From assembly GCA_963835535.1 (NCBI GenBank), contig CAWIFL010000004.1, forward strand, positions 558,001 through 622,000: a stretch of 64,000 nt of DNA, written 5' to 3'. The notes below the pieces were generated by a model, which was not told the DNA's origin, did no database searches, and saw only the letters and a list, made by a program, of their open reading frames with translations. Of this stretch, positions 1 to 9,031 are shown piece after piece (within the stretch, counting starts at the first letter, position 1; each line of letters begins with the position of its first letter). A program made the translations under genes and the position numbers. The DNA comes from Fen-1245 sp963835535. GTDB taxonomy: Bacteria; Gemmatimonadota; Gemmatimonadetes; Gemmatimonadales; JACORV01.

Positions 1-170
1 CGGAAGATGCCGCCGGCCTCCTCGATCCGCGCCAGAGCGGAGATGTCGGCGCCGAGGAGCAGCGGGGGGCTTTGCGAGGCCGACGTGGCAGAGCGCTCGC
101 ACCCCGCGGCCAGGGCGAGCGCCAGCGCCGCGCCCGTGAACTGGCGGGCCCGTCGGAGCGTCCCCATCAT
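1..170 (-). CDS. GH53-like endo-galactanase lipoprotein, N-terminal fragment (cut by window edge)
   Basis: Only the first 56 codons are inside the window; the gene continues past base 1. It starts at one of two adjacent ATG codons (170 or 167). The protein opens with a positively charged, hydrophobic leader that ends in AAGC, a plausible lipoprotein signal. The mature start contains GADISALARIEEAGG, which closely resembles the conserved N-terminus of GH53 arabinogalactan endo-beta-1,4-galactanases (GADVSxLxxLEEAG). No catalytic residue is visible, so the family call rests on this one motif. It is divergent from malQ, with about 120 bp between them for both promoters. If correct, it would cut galactan outside the cell and supply substrate to the GH2 enzyme 6 kb away. 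Confidence 0.6.
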   Translation of the reverse strand, partial: MMGTLRRARQFTGAALALALAAGCERSATSASQSPPLLLGADISALARIEEAGGIF

Positions 171-292
171 TGGGGGCGGCACCGATCCTGCCCGCTGGTG
201 CAGCGCCAAGCGGCAGGCCGAAGCGCAGGAATGACGAGCGACAGCGCCACGAGTCGATAGTAGCCACCCCTGCCAGCCGAAGCCAGGAGCGT

Positions 293-2212
293 ATGGACGA
301 GTTGAGAGCGCTTCGATCCCTCGCCGCGGCGATGGGGGTGCATACCAGCTACACGGACGGGCTGGGGAAGCGCGTCCGGGTTGCCCCCGACACGCTCGTT
401 CGCGTCTGCGCCGCGCTCGGCGCCCCGATCGCACGGGCGGGCGATGCTGCCGAAGCGCTCCGCGCGCGCCGCTCGCGGCGCGGCGCGGGGCTCCTCCCGC
501 CCGTGCTCGTGGCCTGGAACGGGGCGCTGGCTCCGATCAGGGTCGCGGGCGCACGCGTCGAGCTGCGGCTGGAGGACGGGAGCGTCGTTCCGCTCGCGGC
601 GAGCCGCGGCACGTACCGCGCACGCCGCCGCCTGCCGTTCGGCTACCACCTGCTCACGGTCGAGGCCCGCACGGGGGGCGCACTCGAGACGGCGACGGTC
701 ATCGCCGCGCCGGTGCGGGCGTATCGCCGGAGTGCTTCCCTCCGCAGTTGGGGGGTCGGGGCGCAGCTGGCCGCGCTGCGCTCGGAGCGCAGCCGCTCCG
801 TGGGAGACCTCCGGGACCTGGAGACGCTGTGCCGGTGGCTCGGCAAGCGCGGCGGCGACGTGGTCACCCTCCTGCCGCTCAACCCGACGTTCAACACCGG
901 GTGGCCGGAGCCGAGCCCCTACTCGCCGGTGAGCCGGCTCTTCTTTTCCGAGCTGATCCTCGATCTGGGAGCCGCGCATCGCGCGGCGGGCGCCGTCGCG
1001 ACGCTGGACGTGACGCGGGCGGACGCGGAGGTGCGCGCCGCGCTGGCGGATCGGCCCGAGCCGCCGGCGTCGGAGCTGGACGACGAGCTGAGGCGCTACG
1101 CGCGGTTCCGCGGGGCGCAGGCGCGGCACGGCAGGAACTGGCACGCCTGGCCGGCGCGGGCCCGGGCCGGCACGCTCGAGAGGGCCGACGTGGACGCGGC
1201 GGAGGAGCGCCATCACCTCGTCGCGCAGACGATGGTGCGGCGCCAGCTCCGCGCGCTCAGGGAGCGGCTGGATCGGGACGCCTTCCGGCTGGGACTGGAT
1301 CTGGCGGTGGGCGGCCACCCCGATGGGTACGATCCGTGGTCGCGACAGACGCTGTTCGGCGACGGGATGTCGGTCGGCGCGCCGCCGGACCTGGGCTTCC
1401 CGAGCGGACAGGACTGGGGGTTCTCGCCGGTGCTGCCCGATGCGTCGCGCCGCGAAGGGCACCGCTACCTCGCGGCGACCATCGCCTGCCAGGCGGGGCT
1501 GGCGGGCCTGCTCCGCGTGGACCACATCATGGCGTGGACGCGGCTGTACTGGATCCCGCACGGCTTCCCGCTGCACCAGGGGACCTACGTCTCGTATCCG
1601 GCCGAGGAGCTGTTCGCCGTCCTCACGCTCGAATCGAACCGTCACCGGTGCGAGGTGGTGGGCGAGAATCTGGGGAACGTGCCGCGCGAGATCTACGAGG
1701 CGCTGCCGCGCCACCGGATCTGGGGGATGTACCTGGCACAGTTCCAGGCGAGCAGTGATTCGCGCGTCAGCCCTCCCAAGGCCTCCGACGTGGCGCTCAT
1801 CGGCACGCACGACACGCCGACGCTGGCCGGGTGGCTCGACGCCTCGGACATCCCGGAGCGGGTGCGCTACAAGCTCCTGGCGCCGGAGGCGGCTCCGGAC
1901 GTCCGCGCCGAGCGCGCGCGGGCCGTGGGACGGCTCGCCCGGCGGCTCAAGCGGAGCGCCGCCGATCCGCACGCGCTCCTGGCGGCGCTGCTCGAGTGGC
2001 TCGGCAGGTCGCGGAGCCCGCTGTTCATCCCCTGGCTCGAGGACCTCTGGCTCGAGCCGCGCCGGGTGAACCTCCCCGGGACGCGGTCCTCCGATCGCCC
2101 GAACTGGCAGAGCCCGATGCGGAAGCTGCTGGAGGAGATCTTCACCGACACCGGCGTCGGCGCGCTGCTCCGGCGCCTCGATCGCGCCCGACACCCGACA
2201 CCTCACACCTGA
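293..2212 (+). CDS. malQ: 4-alpha-glucanotransferase (amylomaltase, GH77)
   Basis: Cytoplasmic enzyme of about 639 residues that transfers maltosyl and longer units between malto-oligosaccharides and releases glucose. The three GH77 catalytic residues are in order: Asp410 in RVDHIM (nucleophile), Glu458 in GENLG (acid/base) and Asp507 in THDTPT. An N-terminal region of roughly 150 residues precedes the barrel, as in the longer E. coli-type MalQ. The ATG at 293 is chosen because AGGAG lies just upstream and homology begins there; the open frame reaches back to 170, but that extension looks noncoding and faces the divergent GH53-like gene. The MFS transporter follows 15 bp downstream, so they probably share a transcript. 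Confidence 0.93.
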   Translation: MDELRALRSLAAAMGVHTSYTDGLGKRVRVAPDTLVRVCAALGAPIARAGDAAEALRARRSRRGAGLLPPVLVAWNGALAPIRVAGARVELRLEDGSVVPLAASRGTYRARRRLPFGYHLLTVEARTGGALETATVIAAPVRAYRRSASLRSWGVGAQLAALRSERSRSVGDLRDLETLCRWLGKRGGDVVTLLPLNPTFNTGWPEPSPYSPVSRLFFSELILDLGAAHRAAGAVATLDVTRADAEVRAALADRPEPPASELDDELRRYARFRGAQARHGRNWHAWPARARAGTLERADVDAAEERHHLVAQTMVRRQLRALRERLDRDAFRLGLDLAVGGHPDGYDPWSRQTLFGDGMSVGAPPDLGFPSGQDWGFSPVLPDASRREGHRYLAATIACQAGLAGLLRVDHIMAWTRLYWIPHGFPLHQGTYVSYPAEELFAVLTLESNRHRCEVVGENLGNVPREIYEALPRHRIWGMYLAQFQASSDSRVSPPKASDVALIGTHDTPTLAGWLDASDIPERVRYKLLAPEAAPDVRAERARAVGRLARRLKRSAADPHALLAALLEWLGRSRSPLFIPWLEDLWLEPRRVNLPGTRSSDRPNWQSPMRKLLEEIFTDTGVGALLRRLDRARHPTPHT

Positions 2213-2227
2213 CACACAGGCTTCCCC

Positions 2228-3826
2228 ATGGAATCGCACGCCCCTGGAACTCCGGCTCGGCGGGACATGGCACACGGTCCGCTGCAGACGGCGACGGTCG
2301 CCCTCCGGCCGAAGCCCATCCTGAGCTTCTGGCAGATCTGGAACATGAGCTTCGGCTTCCTCGGCATTCAGTTCGGCTTCGCCCTCCAGAACGCGAACGT
2401 GAGCCGGATCTTCGAGACCCTGGGCGCGAAGGTGGAGAGCATCCCGATCCTGTGGATCGCGGCGCCGACCACCGGCCTCCTGGTCCAGCCGATCGTCGGC
2501 TACCTCAGCGACCGCACGTGGAACCGGCTCGGCCGGCGGCGGCCGTACTTCCTCGTCGGAGCGATCCTCGCCTCGTTGGCACTGCTGGTGATGCCGAACT
2601 CCCCCGCGCTGTGGGTGGCGGCCGGCATGCTGTGGATCATGGACGCCTCCATCAACATCTCGATGGAGCCGTTCCGCGCGTTCGTGGGGGACAACCTGCC
2701 GTCGTCGCAGCGCACCGCCGGCTTCGCGATGCAGAGCTTCTTCATCGGCACGGGCGCGGTGGTGGCCTCGATGCTCCCGTGGCTGCTCGCCAACGGGTTC
2801 GGCGTGGCCAACGAGGCGCCGGCGGGGCGGATCCCCGCATCGGTGCGCCTCTCGTTCTATCTCGGTGCCGTGGTGTTCTTCGCGGCCGTGCTGTGGACCG
2901 TCCTCAGGTCGAAGGAGTATTCACCCGAAGAGATGGCGTCGTTCGCGGAGAACCAGGCGCGGGAAGGGCAGGTCCGGAAGGGACGGACCGTGGAGGAGTA
3001 CGCCGAGCACGGCGGCAGGCAGATCCGCCTCGGCTGGATCTTCTTCGTCGTGGGCGCGGTGCTGAGCGTCGCCCTGGCGTACCTGGCCGCCTACGAGGTC
3101 ATCGTCCTGTCGGCCGGCGCCGGCATCGTCGGCCTGCTGCTCGTCGCCAGCGGGATGCTGCAGCGCCGGGGCCGGACGGGGAGCGGGTTCGTCACGATCC
3201 TCAACGACTTCCAGGACATGCCCCTGACGATGAAGCAGCTGGCCTGGGTGCAGTTCTTCTCGTGGTTCGCGCTGTTCGCGATGTGGATCTACACGACGGC
3301 GGGGGTCACGAGTCACATCTACCACACCAAGGACACGACGTCGGCGCTGTTCAACCAGGGGGCCAACTGGGTGGGCGTCGGGTTCGCCGCCTACAACGGC
3401 GTGGCGGCGGTGGTGGCGTTCGCCATTCCCGTGCTGGCGGGCAGGACCAGCCGCAAGGTGGCGCACGCGATCTGCCTGGTGTGCGGCGCGCTGGGTCTGC
3501 TCTCCATCTGGGTCGTCACCGACCCGCGCTGGCTGCTCGGCTCGTTCGTGGGCGTGGGGATCGCCTGGGCGAGCATCCTCTCGATGCCCTACGCGATCCT
3601 GACGGGGTCGCTGCCGCCGTCGAAGATGGGCTACTATATGGGGGTCTTCAATTTCTTCATCGTCATTCCGCAGATCACCGCGGCGGCGGTCCTGGGCCTG
3701 ATCGTCGGGCGCCTCTTCGGCGGCCAGGCGATTTACGCCCTCCTGGTCGGCGGCGCGTCGCTCCTGCTGGCGGCGGCGCTCACGCTCCGCGTCCGGGACG
3801 AGGACGAAAGGGTGGCAGCCACGTGA
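2228..3826 (+). CDS. MFS sugar transporter (maltose/sucrose-type, SLC45/GPH-like)
   Basis: Inner-membrane carrier of 532 residues with about 12 hydrophobic segments. The opening FWQIWNMSFGFLGIQFGFAL, the loop GYLSDRTWNRLGRRRPY after the second helix pair, and a long central cytoplasmic stretch around residues 230-280 are typical of the SLC45-like sugar MFS carriers found with TonB-dependent receptors and amylases in proteobacterial maltose loci. It likely imports maltose or malto-oligosaccharides from the periplasm for MalQ. The ATG at 2228 has a weak ribosome site; an in-frame ATG at 2267 is possible and would still keep the first helix. Its stop overlaps the GTG start of the next gene by 4 bp, which suggests translational coupling. 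Confidence 0.88.
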   Translation: MESHAPGTPARRDMAHGPLQTATVALRPKPILSFWQIWNMSFGFLGIQFGFALQNANVSRIFETLGAKVESIPILWIAAPTTGLLVQPIVGYLSDRTWNRLGRRRPYFLVGAILASLALLVMPNSPALWVAAGMLWIMDASINISMEPFRAFVGDNLPSSQRTAGFAMQSFFIGTGAVVASMLPWLLANGFGVANEAPAGRIPASVRLSFYLGAVVFFAAVLWTVLRSKEYSPEEMASFAENQAREGQVRKGRTVEEYAEHGGRQIRLGWIFFVVGAVLSVALAYLAAYEVIVLSAGAGIVGLLLVASGMLQRRGRTGSGFVTILNDFQDMPLTMKQLAWVQFFSWFALFAMWIYTTAGVTSHIYHTKDTTSALFNQGANWVGVGFAAYNGVAAVVAFAIPVLAGRTSRKVAHAICLVCGALGLLSIWVVTDPRWLLGSFVGVGIAWASILSMPYAILTGSLPPSKMGYYMGVFNFFIVIPQITAAAVLGLIVGRLFGGQAIYALLVGGASLLLAAALTLRVRDEDERVAAT

Positions 3827-5817
3827 GAAGAGTGATCCGCACCGCAGCGCTCCTGGGGCTCGGCACCTGCGCCCTCGCGGCCTGTATCCACGCCCCGCCG
3901 GAGTCCGAGAAAGGGATCCCGCCCGTCCGGGCTGGCCTGACGGCGCGGCCCTCGGATTTCTGGAACGGCGCCACGGTCTACTTCCTCCTCATCGACCGCT
4001 TTCAGAACGGCGACACGAGCAACGACCACGCGCTCGGCCGGCTCCAGGACGGCGGGCCGCTGCGCAGCTTCATGGGCGGAGACCTCAAGGGCGTGCTTCA
4101 GAGGATCGAGTCCGGCTACTTCGACAGCCTCGGCGTGAACGTCATCTGGATGACGCCGTTCGAAGAGCAGATTCGCGGGAGCGTGGACGAGGGGTGGGGG
4201 AAGACGTACGCGTATCACGGCTACTGGACCCATGACTGGACGGCCGTGGATCCGGCCTTCGGCACCAAGGACGATCTGCGCGCGGTGGTGGATTCGGCCC
4301 ACGCGCACCACATCCGCGTGCTCATGGACGCCGTCATCAATCACACCGGGCCCGCGACGCCGCTCGATCCGCCGTGGCCGGACGACTGGGTGCGCACGGG
4401 CCCGAATTGCACCTACAAGAGCTACGTCACCACGGTGGACTGCACACTGGTCGCCACCCTCCCGGACATCCGCACCGAGCGCAACACGCCGGTGGACCTC
4501 CCCCCGTGGCTGGTGGAGAAGTGGAGGCGCGAGGGACGGCTGACCCAGGAGCGGGCCTCGCTCGACTCCTTCTTCACGCGCACCGGCTATCCCCGCGCGC
4601 CGCGGTACTACCTGATCAAGTGGCTCACCGATTGGGTGCGCGAGTTCGGGTTCGACGGCTACCGGATGGACACGGCCAAGCACTTCGAGGCGGGCGTCAG
4701 CGTCGAGCTGAAGCGGGAGGCCCGCCACGCCTTCGCGGAGTGGAAGCAGGCCCACCCGGACAAGGTCCTCGACAGCCTCCCGTTCTACATGGTCGGCGAG
4801 GTCTCCGGCTGGGACCCGAGCCAGGGCCAGACGTACAGCTACGGCGACAGCACGGTGAACTTCTTCTCCCACGGATACGACGGACTCATCAACTTCAGGT
4901 TCAAGCGCGACGCCGCCGGGCAGCTCGACAGCGTCTTCGGGAGCTACGCTGCGGTGCTCAACAACGCGCTGCACGGCGTCTCGATCCTCAATTACGTCAG
5001 CTCGCACGACGACATGGCGCCGTACGACTCGGCGCGAAAGGACCCCTTCGGCGCCGGAACCCGCCTGCTCCTCGCCCCGGGCGGCGCCCAGATCTACTAC
5101 GGGGACGAGACGGCCCGGCCGCTCCGCGTCCCGGGCGCGCAGGGGGACGCCAACCTGCGCTCGTTCATGAATTGGCGGGCGCTGGAGCTGGACTCGACCA
5201 CGAGGAGGATCCTGGAGCACTGGCGCAAGCTGGGCGAGTTCCGCCGCCGCCACCCCGCCGTGGGGGCCGGCGTGCAGCGCACGCTGCAGCTCAAGCCGTA
5301 CATCTTCACGCGCTCGCTCCTGACCGACCAGGTCGACGACCGCGTCGTCGTGGCGATGGACCAGCCGAAAGGCGCCAAGACCGTCCCCGTCTACGGCCTC
5401 TTCCCCACCGGCACCGTGCTCAAGGACTCGTACTCGGGGGACACCGCCACCGTGACGAAGGGGGCGGTCTCACTGACGACGGACTACGACCTGGTGCTGC
5501 TCAGCCAGGAGCGCGAGGCGGCGCCGAACGACAGTGTCATCGTGTACGTCCAGAACGACTACGCGCTCCCCATGGAAGCGTACGTCACAGGGGCCGGCAC
5601 CGACTACCGCATGGGGACAGTGGACCCGGGGCTGCTCAGCCGGTTCGTGCTCCGCAGCAACATGCTGTCCACGAACCACATCCTGGAGTTCGTGGCCCAA
5701 GCCACCGGCTACGGACCGCAGGCGCGGACCGGTCAGCTCACGGTCATGCCGGGGGACGTCGTGGACTTCATCATCGCGACCAACCTCATCGGCACCCGCG
5801 CGACGGTGCGGCCATAG
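3823..5817 (+). CDS. GH13 alpha-amylase-family lipoprotein with an extra C-terminal domain
   Basis: 664 residues from a GTG start that overlaps the previous stop codon (GTGA). The leader ends in LAAC, so it is probably lipid-anchored. All four GH13 regions are present: DAVINH, GYRMDTAKH (nucleophile Asp283), VGEVSG (acid/base Glu326) and SSHDDM (Asp396). After the barrel and the usual C-terminal beta-domain there are about 95 more residues, beginning NDSVIVYVQNDYALPMEAYV and ending in a PGDVVDFIIATN stretch. This tail looks like a separate beta-sandwich and I cannot assign it to a named family. Product specificity (amylase, maltogenic or neopullulanase-like) cannot be read from the sequence. 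It is the last clear member of the malQ operon. Confidence 0.9.
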   Translation: MRRVIRTAALLGLGTCALAACIHAPPESEKGIPPVRAGLTARPSDFWNGATVYFLLIDRFQNGDTSNDHALGRLQDGGPLRSFMGGDLKGVLQRIESGYFDSLGVNVIWMTPFEEQIRGSVDEGWGKTYAYHGYWTHDWTAVDPAFGTKDDLRAVVDSAHAHHIRVLMDAVINHTGPATPLDPPWPDDWVRTGPNCTYKSYVTTVDCTLVATLPDIRTERNTPVDLPPWLVEKWRREGRLTQERASLDSFFTRTGYPRAPRYYLIKWLTDWVREFGFDGYRMDTAKHFEAGVSVELKREARHAFAEWKQAHPDKVLDSLPFYMVGEVSGWDPSQGQTYSYGDSTVNFFSHGYDGLINFRFKRDAAGQLDSVFGSYAAVLNNALHGVSILNYVSSHDDMAPYDSARKDPFGAGTRLLLAPGGAQIYYGDETARPLRVPGAQGDANLRSFMNWRALELDSTTRRILEHWRKLGEFRRRHPAVGAGVQRTLQLKPYIFTRSLLTDQVDDRVVVAMDQPKGAKTVPVYGLFPTGTVLKDSYSGDTATVTKGAVSLTTDYDLVLLSQEREAAPNDSVIVYVQNDYALPMEAYVTGAGTDYRMGTVDPGLLSRFVLRSNMLSTNHILEFVAQATGYGPQARTGQLTVMPGDVVDFIIATNLIGTRATVRP

Positions 5818-5836
5818 GCGGCTCAGAGGCGACGCC

Positions 5837-6484
5837 ATAGCTGCGAGCCCACCCTCTCCGAACGACGGCGGCGACCTGCCGCCGTCCGCGATCGTCCTCC
5901 TCGCGGCGAATCTGGTGCCGCTGGTGGGCGTGGTGGCCTTCCACTGGACCGTGCTCTCGGTCCTGCTGCTCTACTGGTGCGAGAACGTGGTGATCGGCGC
6001 GTTCAACGTCCTCAAGATGGCGTTCGCCGACCCGAAGAACCTCGCCTCCGACGCGATCAAGCTGTTCCTCATCCCGTTCTTCATCATCCACTATGGGATG
6101 TTCGCGTTCGTGCACGGCATGATCATCATGAGCTTCTTCGGCCACGCGGCCAGGTTCTCGCCGGGTCCGGCGGCGTTCGCCGCGGCGCTGCGGGACGCGG
6201 GCGTCGGGTGGGGCGTGGTGGCCATCGTGGTGAGCCACGGTTTCTCGTTCGTCCAGAACTACTGGATGAGCGGCGAGTATCGGAACGCCTCGCCCCAAGT
6301 CCTCATGGCGCAGCCCTACGCCCGCGTAGTGGTGCTCCATGTCGCCATCCTGATCGGCGGCTTCGGCGCGGTGGCCCTGGGCTCTCCGATGGTGGCCCTG
6401 GTGGTGCTGGTCGCTCTCAAGACCGCCATCGACTTCAAGGCCCACCTCGCGGAGCGCCGGAAGCTCGGGCTGGCGCCGGTCTAG
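5837..6484 (+). CDS. DUF6498-like integral membrane protein, start codon unclear
   Basis: About 215 residues with four to five hydrophobic helices. The stretch NLVPLVGVVAFHWTVLS and LLLYWCENVVIGAFNVLKM matches my recollection of the DUF6498 family, whose function is unknown. The oddity is the start: between the upstream amylase stop (5817) and the conserved NLVPL segment there is no ATG, GTG or TTG in this frame until a GTG at 5915, which falls inside the conserved region. An ATA at 5837, a few bases after CAGAGG, is the best position by eye; a CTG at 5876 is another. Either a rare start codon is used or an ATG has been lost. The gene is convergent with the GH2 gene, 13 bp away. Confidence 0.7.
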   Translation: MAASPPSPNDGGDLPPSAIVLLAANLVPLVGVVAFHWTVLSVLLLYWCENVVIGAFNVLKMAFADPKNLASDAIKLFLIPFFIIHYGMFAFVHGMIIMSFFGHAARFSPGPAAFAAALRDAGVGWGVVAIVVSHGFSFVQNYWMSGEYRNASPQVLMAQPYARVVVLHVAILIGGFGAVALGSPMVALVVLVALKTAIDFKAHLAERRKLGLAPV

Positions 6485-6497
6485 GCCTGCGGAGGAA

Positions 6498-8975
6498 TCA
6501 CCGCGCCGGGGGGATGACCTCCGATGCGGCGCCCCGCACGACCTGGATCGTCAGGCGTGCTTCGCGCAGCCCGTCCGCGCGGGCCGTGACTCGCAGGACG
6601 CCGGGCGCGGCCGCCCGGAGGATCGCGAGGCCCCGGCCGTTGAAGAGGCGCAAACTGTCGGCCCGGTACGGGTCGTGGTCGCGCATGTCGGCGTTGTCGA
6701 GCGCCACGATGCTGCCGCCGGCCACGGTCACGTGCACGAGGTCGCCGGCGCCGGGCACGACGGTGCCGGCGGAGTCCACGATCTCGAGCCGCACGAGCGC
6801 CACGTCTCCCGGCGCGGAGGTGACCGTGTCGCGATCGGGGGTGAGCCGGATCGCCGCGGCCGCGCCCGCCGTCCGCACCTCCGCCACGGCGCATGCGGAA
6901 CCGTCCCGGTGCGTCCCCACGGCCCGGAGCACACCCGGCTGGTACGGCACGTCCCAACTGAGGTGCAGGTCGTTGGTGGTGGCGCGGACCACGGGCAGGG
7001 CATAGCTGTTCCAGCCGCCGGACGTGCCCTGCGCCGGGAACTCCTTCGCCTTGACGCCGAGCGAGCGCCCATTGAGGAACAGCTCGACGGTGCTGCAGTT
7101 CGTATACGCCAGCACCGGGATCACCTGCCCCTCGCGCCCCGGCCAGTTCCAGTGCGGGAGGAGATGCAGGACGGGCCAGTCGGTCCACTGGCTCTGCCAG
7201 AGGTAGAACGCGTCTTTCGGCCGGCCGGTGATGTCCACGGCCCCGGAGCCGAACCCCTTGAACGGCCAGAAGCTCTCGCCCAGATAGTCGATCCCGGTCC
7301 ACATGAAGTCGCCGGCGAAGTAATCGTGCAGCGCCACCCACTTCCAGTGCCGCTCCGCCTGGATCATGCCGGTCGTGTAGTTGGGCCGCGCGACGGCGCT
7401 GTCGTTCCCCAGCGAGTAGCGCTCGTCGAGCGACTGGAAGATCGAGCCGCTCTCGGTGCCGATCATCTTCCAGTCGGGGTGGTCGTGCCGGTCCTGCTCG
7501 GCGAACAGCTCGCGGCGCTCGTGCCAGCGGTCCACGTAGTTGTAGCCGACGATGTCCTCGGACTCGAGGAAGGCCAGCGTGGCGGGATGGCCGTCCGCGT
7601 GGATCTGGTCGTTGCCCGTGGTGACCGGGCGCGTGGGGTCCTCGCGGTGGAAGATGGCCACGAGCCGGCGCAGCACGTCGGCGCCGCCCGGCGAGGTCTG
7701 CTCGCCGATCTCGTTCCCGGCGCTCCACAGGACGATCGAGGGATGGTTGCGGTCGCGGTGGACGAAGTCGGTGACGTCGCGCTCCGACCAGTCGGCGAAG
7801 TAGTTGTGGTAGCCCGCGGGCACCTTGCCGAACGTCCACTCGTCGAACGCCTCGGCCATGACCAGGAAGCCGAGGCTGTCGCAGAGCGCGAGGAACTCGG
7901 GCGCCGGCGGGTTGTGCGACGTGCGGATGGCGTTGGCGCCCATCGCCTTGAGGGTCTCGAGGCGGTTCCGCCAGATCCGCTCAGGCACCGCGGCGCCGAC
8001 CGCGCCGCCGTCCTCGTGCAGGTTCACGCCGTTCATCTTCACGTGCCGGCCGTTGAGCAGGAACCCCTTGTCCTTGTCGTACGCGATCGTCCGGATGCCG
8101 AACGTCGTGAGGGCCACGTCGGCGGTCCGTGGGCCGTCGAGCACCTCGGAGCGGAGCGTGTACAGATTCGGCGCCTCCACGGACCAGAGCTGCGGCGCCG
8201 TGACGCGCAGGGTCTGCCCCACCTCCGCGGAGTCCCGCGCCGCGATGGCGAGCGCCGTCTCGGCCCGGGCGACCTCGCGCCCCGCGCCGTCGAGCACGAC
8301 GGAGCGGAGCACGCCGGTCCTCGCGGCGGGGTAGTCGTTCTCCACGCGGGTGCGCACGCCTACGTCGGCGGACGCGGAGTCCGCGCGCGCCGTCGTCACG
8401 TACGTGCCCCAGTGGCCTACGTGCAGGGGATCCGCGACGGTGAGCCAGACGTGGCGGTAGATCCCGCTCCCCGTGTACCACCGCGCGCTCGGCTGGCGCG
8501 AGTTGTCCACGCGCACCGCGACGACGTTCACACCCGAGGTCACGAACGGCGTGATGTCGTAGGCGAAGCTGCTGTAGCCGTAGGGTCGCGTGCCGAGCTT
8601 GTGGCCGTTGATCCAGACGTCGCTGTTCATGTAGACGCCGTCGAACTCGAGCCACGCTGCGCGCCCGCGCGAGCCGGCGGGCATGCGGAACGCCTTCCGG
8701 TACCAGCCGATCCCCGTCGGGAAGTACCCCATCGTCCCACGGCCGGGCGCGTCCTGCTGAGGCGTGCCCTCGATGCTCCAGTCGTGCGGCAGGTCTACGC
8801 GCCGCCACGCGCGGTCGTCGAAGCCGGGCTGCTCGGCGCCGGACGGGTCGCCGAGGGTGAAGCGCCAGCCCGGGTCCATGGACAGGTGCTGTCGCTGGGC
8901 GCCTGCGGGTGACGCCGCCGTTGTGAGCGCGGTCAGGCCGAGGAAGAGCAGTCTGGTGGTACGCATCATGGCCAT
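6498..8975 (-). CDS. secreted GH2 beta-galactosidase
   Basis: About 825 residues with a Sec signal peptide that ends in AGAQ. The N-terminal sugar-binding and sandwich domains contain LPHDWSIEG and DVWINGHKLG, and the TIM barrel follows. Catalytic residues are visible: Glu422 in AGNEIGEQ (acid/base) and Glu508 in GTESGS (nucleophile). The C-terminus has the DUF4982-type domain around FLNGRSLG and a further Ig-like domain, an arrangement usual for exported GH2 enzymes in polysaccharide loci. The start is chosen at 8975, after GAAAG; ATGs at 8969 and 8966 and one upstream at 9002 also remain in frame. It is divergent from the next GH13 gene and probably acts on beta-galactosides. Confidence 0.9.
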   Translation of the reverse strand: MAMMRTTRLLFLGLTALTTAASPAGAQRQHLSMDPGWRFTLGDPSGAEQPGFDDRAWRRVDLPHDWSIEGTPQQDAPGRGTMGYFPTGIGWYRKAFRMPAGSRGRAAWLEFDGVYMNSDVWINGHKLGTRPYGYSSFAYDITPFVTSGVNVVAVRVDNSRQPSARWYTGSGIYRHVWLTVADPLHVGHWGTYVTTARADSASADVGVRTRVENDYPAARTGVLRSVVLDGAGREVARAETALAIAARDSAEVGQTLRVTAPQLWSVEAPNLYTLRSEVLDGPRTADVALTTFGIRTIAYDKDKGFLLNGRHVKMNGVNLHEDGGAVGAAVPERIWRNRLETLKAMGANAIRTSHNPPAPEFLALCDSLGFLVMAEAFDEWTFGKVPAGYHNYFADWSERDVTDFVHRDRNHPSIVLWSAGNEIGEQTSPGGADVLRRLVAIFHREDPTRPVTTGNDQIHADGHPATLAFLESEDIVGYNYVDRWHERRELFAEQDRHDHPDWKMIGTESGSIFQSLDERYSLGNDSAVARPNYTTGMIQAERHWKWVALHDYFAGDFMWTGIDYLGESFWPFKGFGSGAVDITGRPKDAFYLWQSQWTDWPVLHLLPHWNWPGREGQVIPVLAYTNCSTVELFLNGRSLGVKAKEFPAQGTSGGWNSYALPVVRATTNDLHLSWDVPYQPGVLRAVGTHRDGSACAVAEVRTAGAAAAIRLTPDRDTVTSAPGDVALVRLEIVDSAGTVVPGAGDLVHVTVAGGSIVALDNADMRDHDPYRADSLRLFNGRGLAILRAAAPGVLRVTARADGLREARLTIQVVRGAASEVIPPAR

Positions 8976-9031
8976 CTTTCGATTCGCGAGGGGTCGAGAC
9001 AACGCCCGTACGTTAGGTGTAGATTGGGCTC

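Noticed and set aside
167..2275. Long minus-strand open frame of about 700 codons opposite malQ
   Set aside because: It has an Arg/Pro/Ala-rich composition and no family motif, and lies antisense to an enzyme with all catalytic residues. It is a by-product of high GC content.
6675..8912. Plus-strand open frame of about 745 codons
   Set aside because: It is antisense to the GH2 gene, which has both catalytic glutamates; the composition is typical of a shadow frame.
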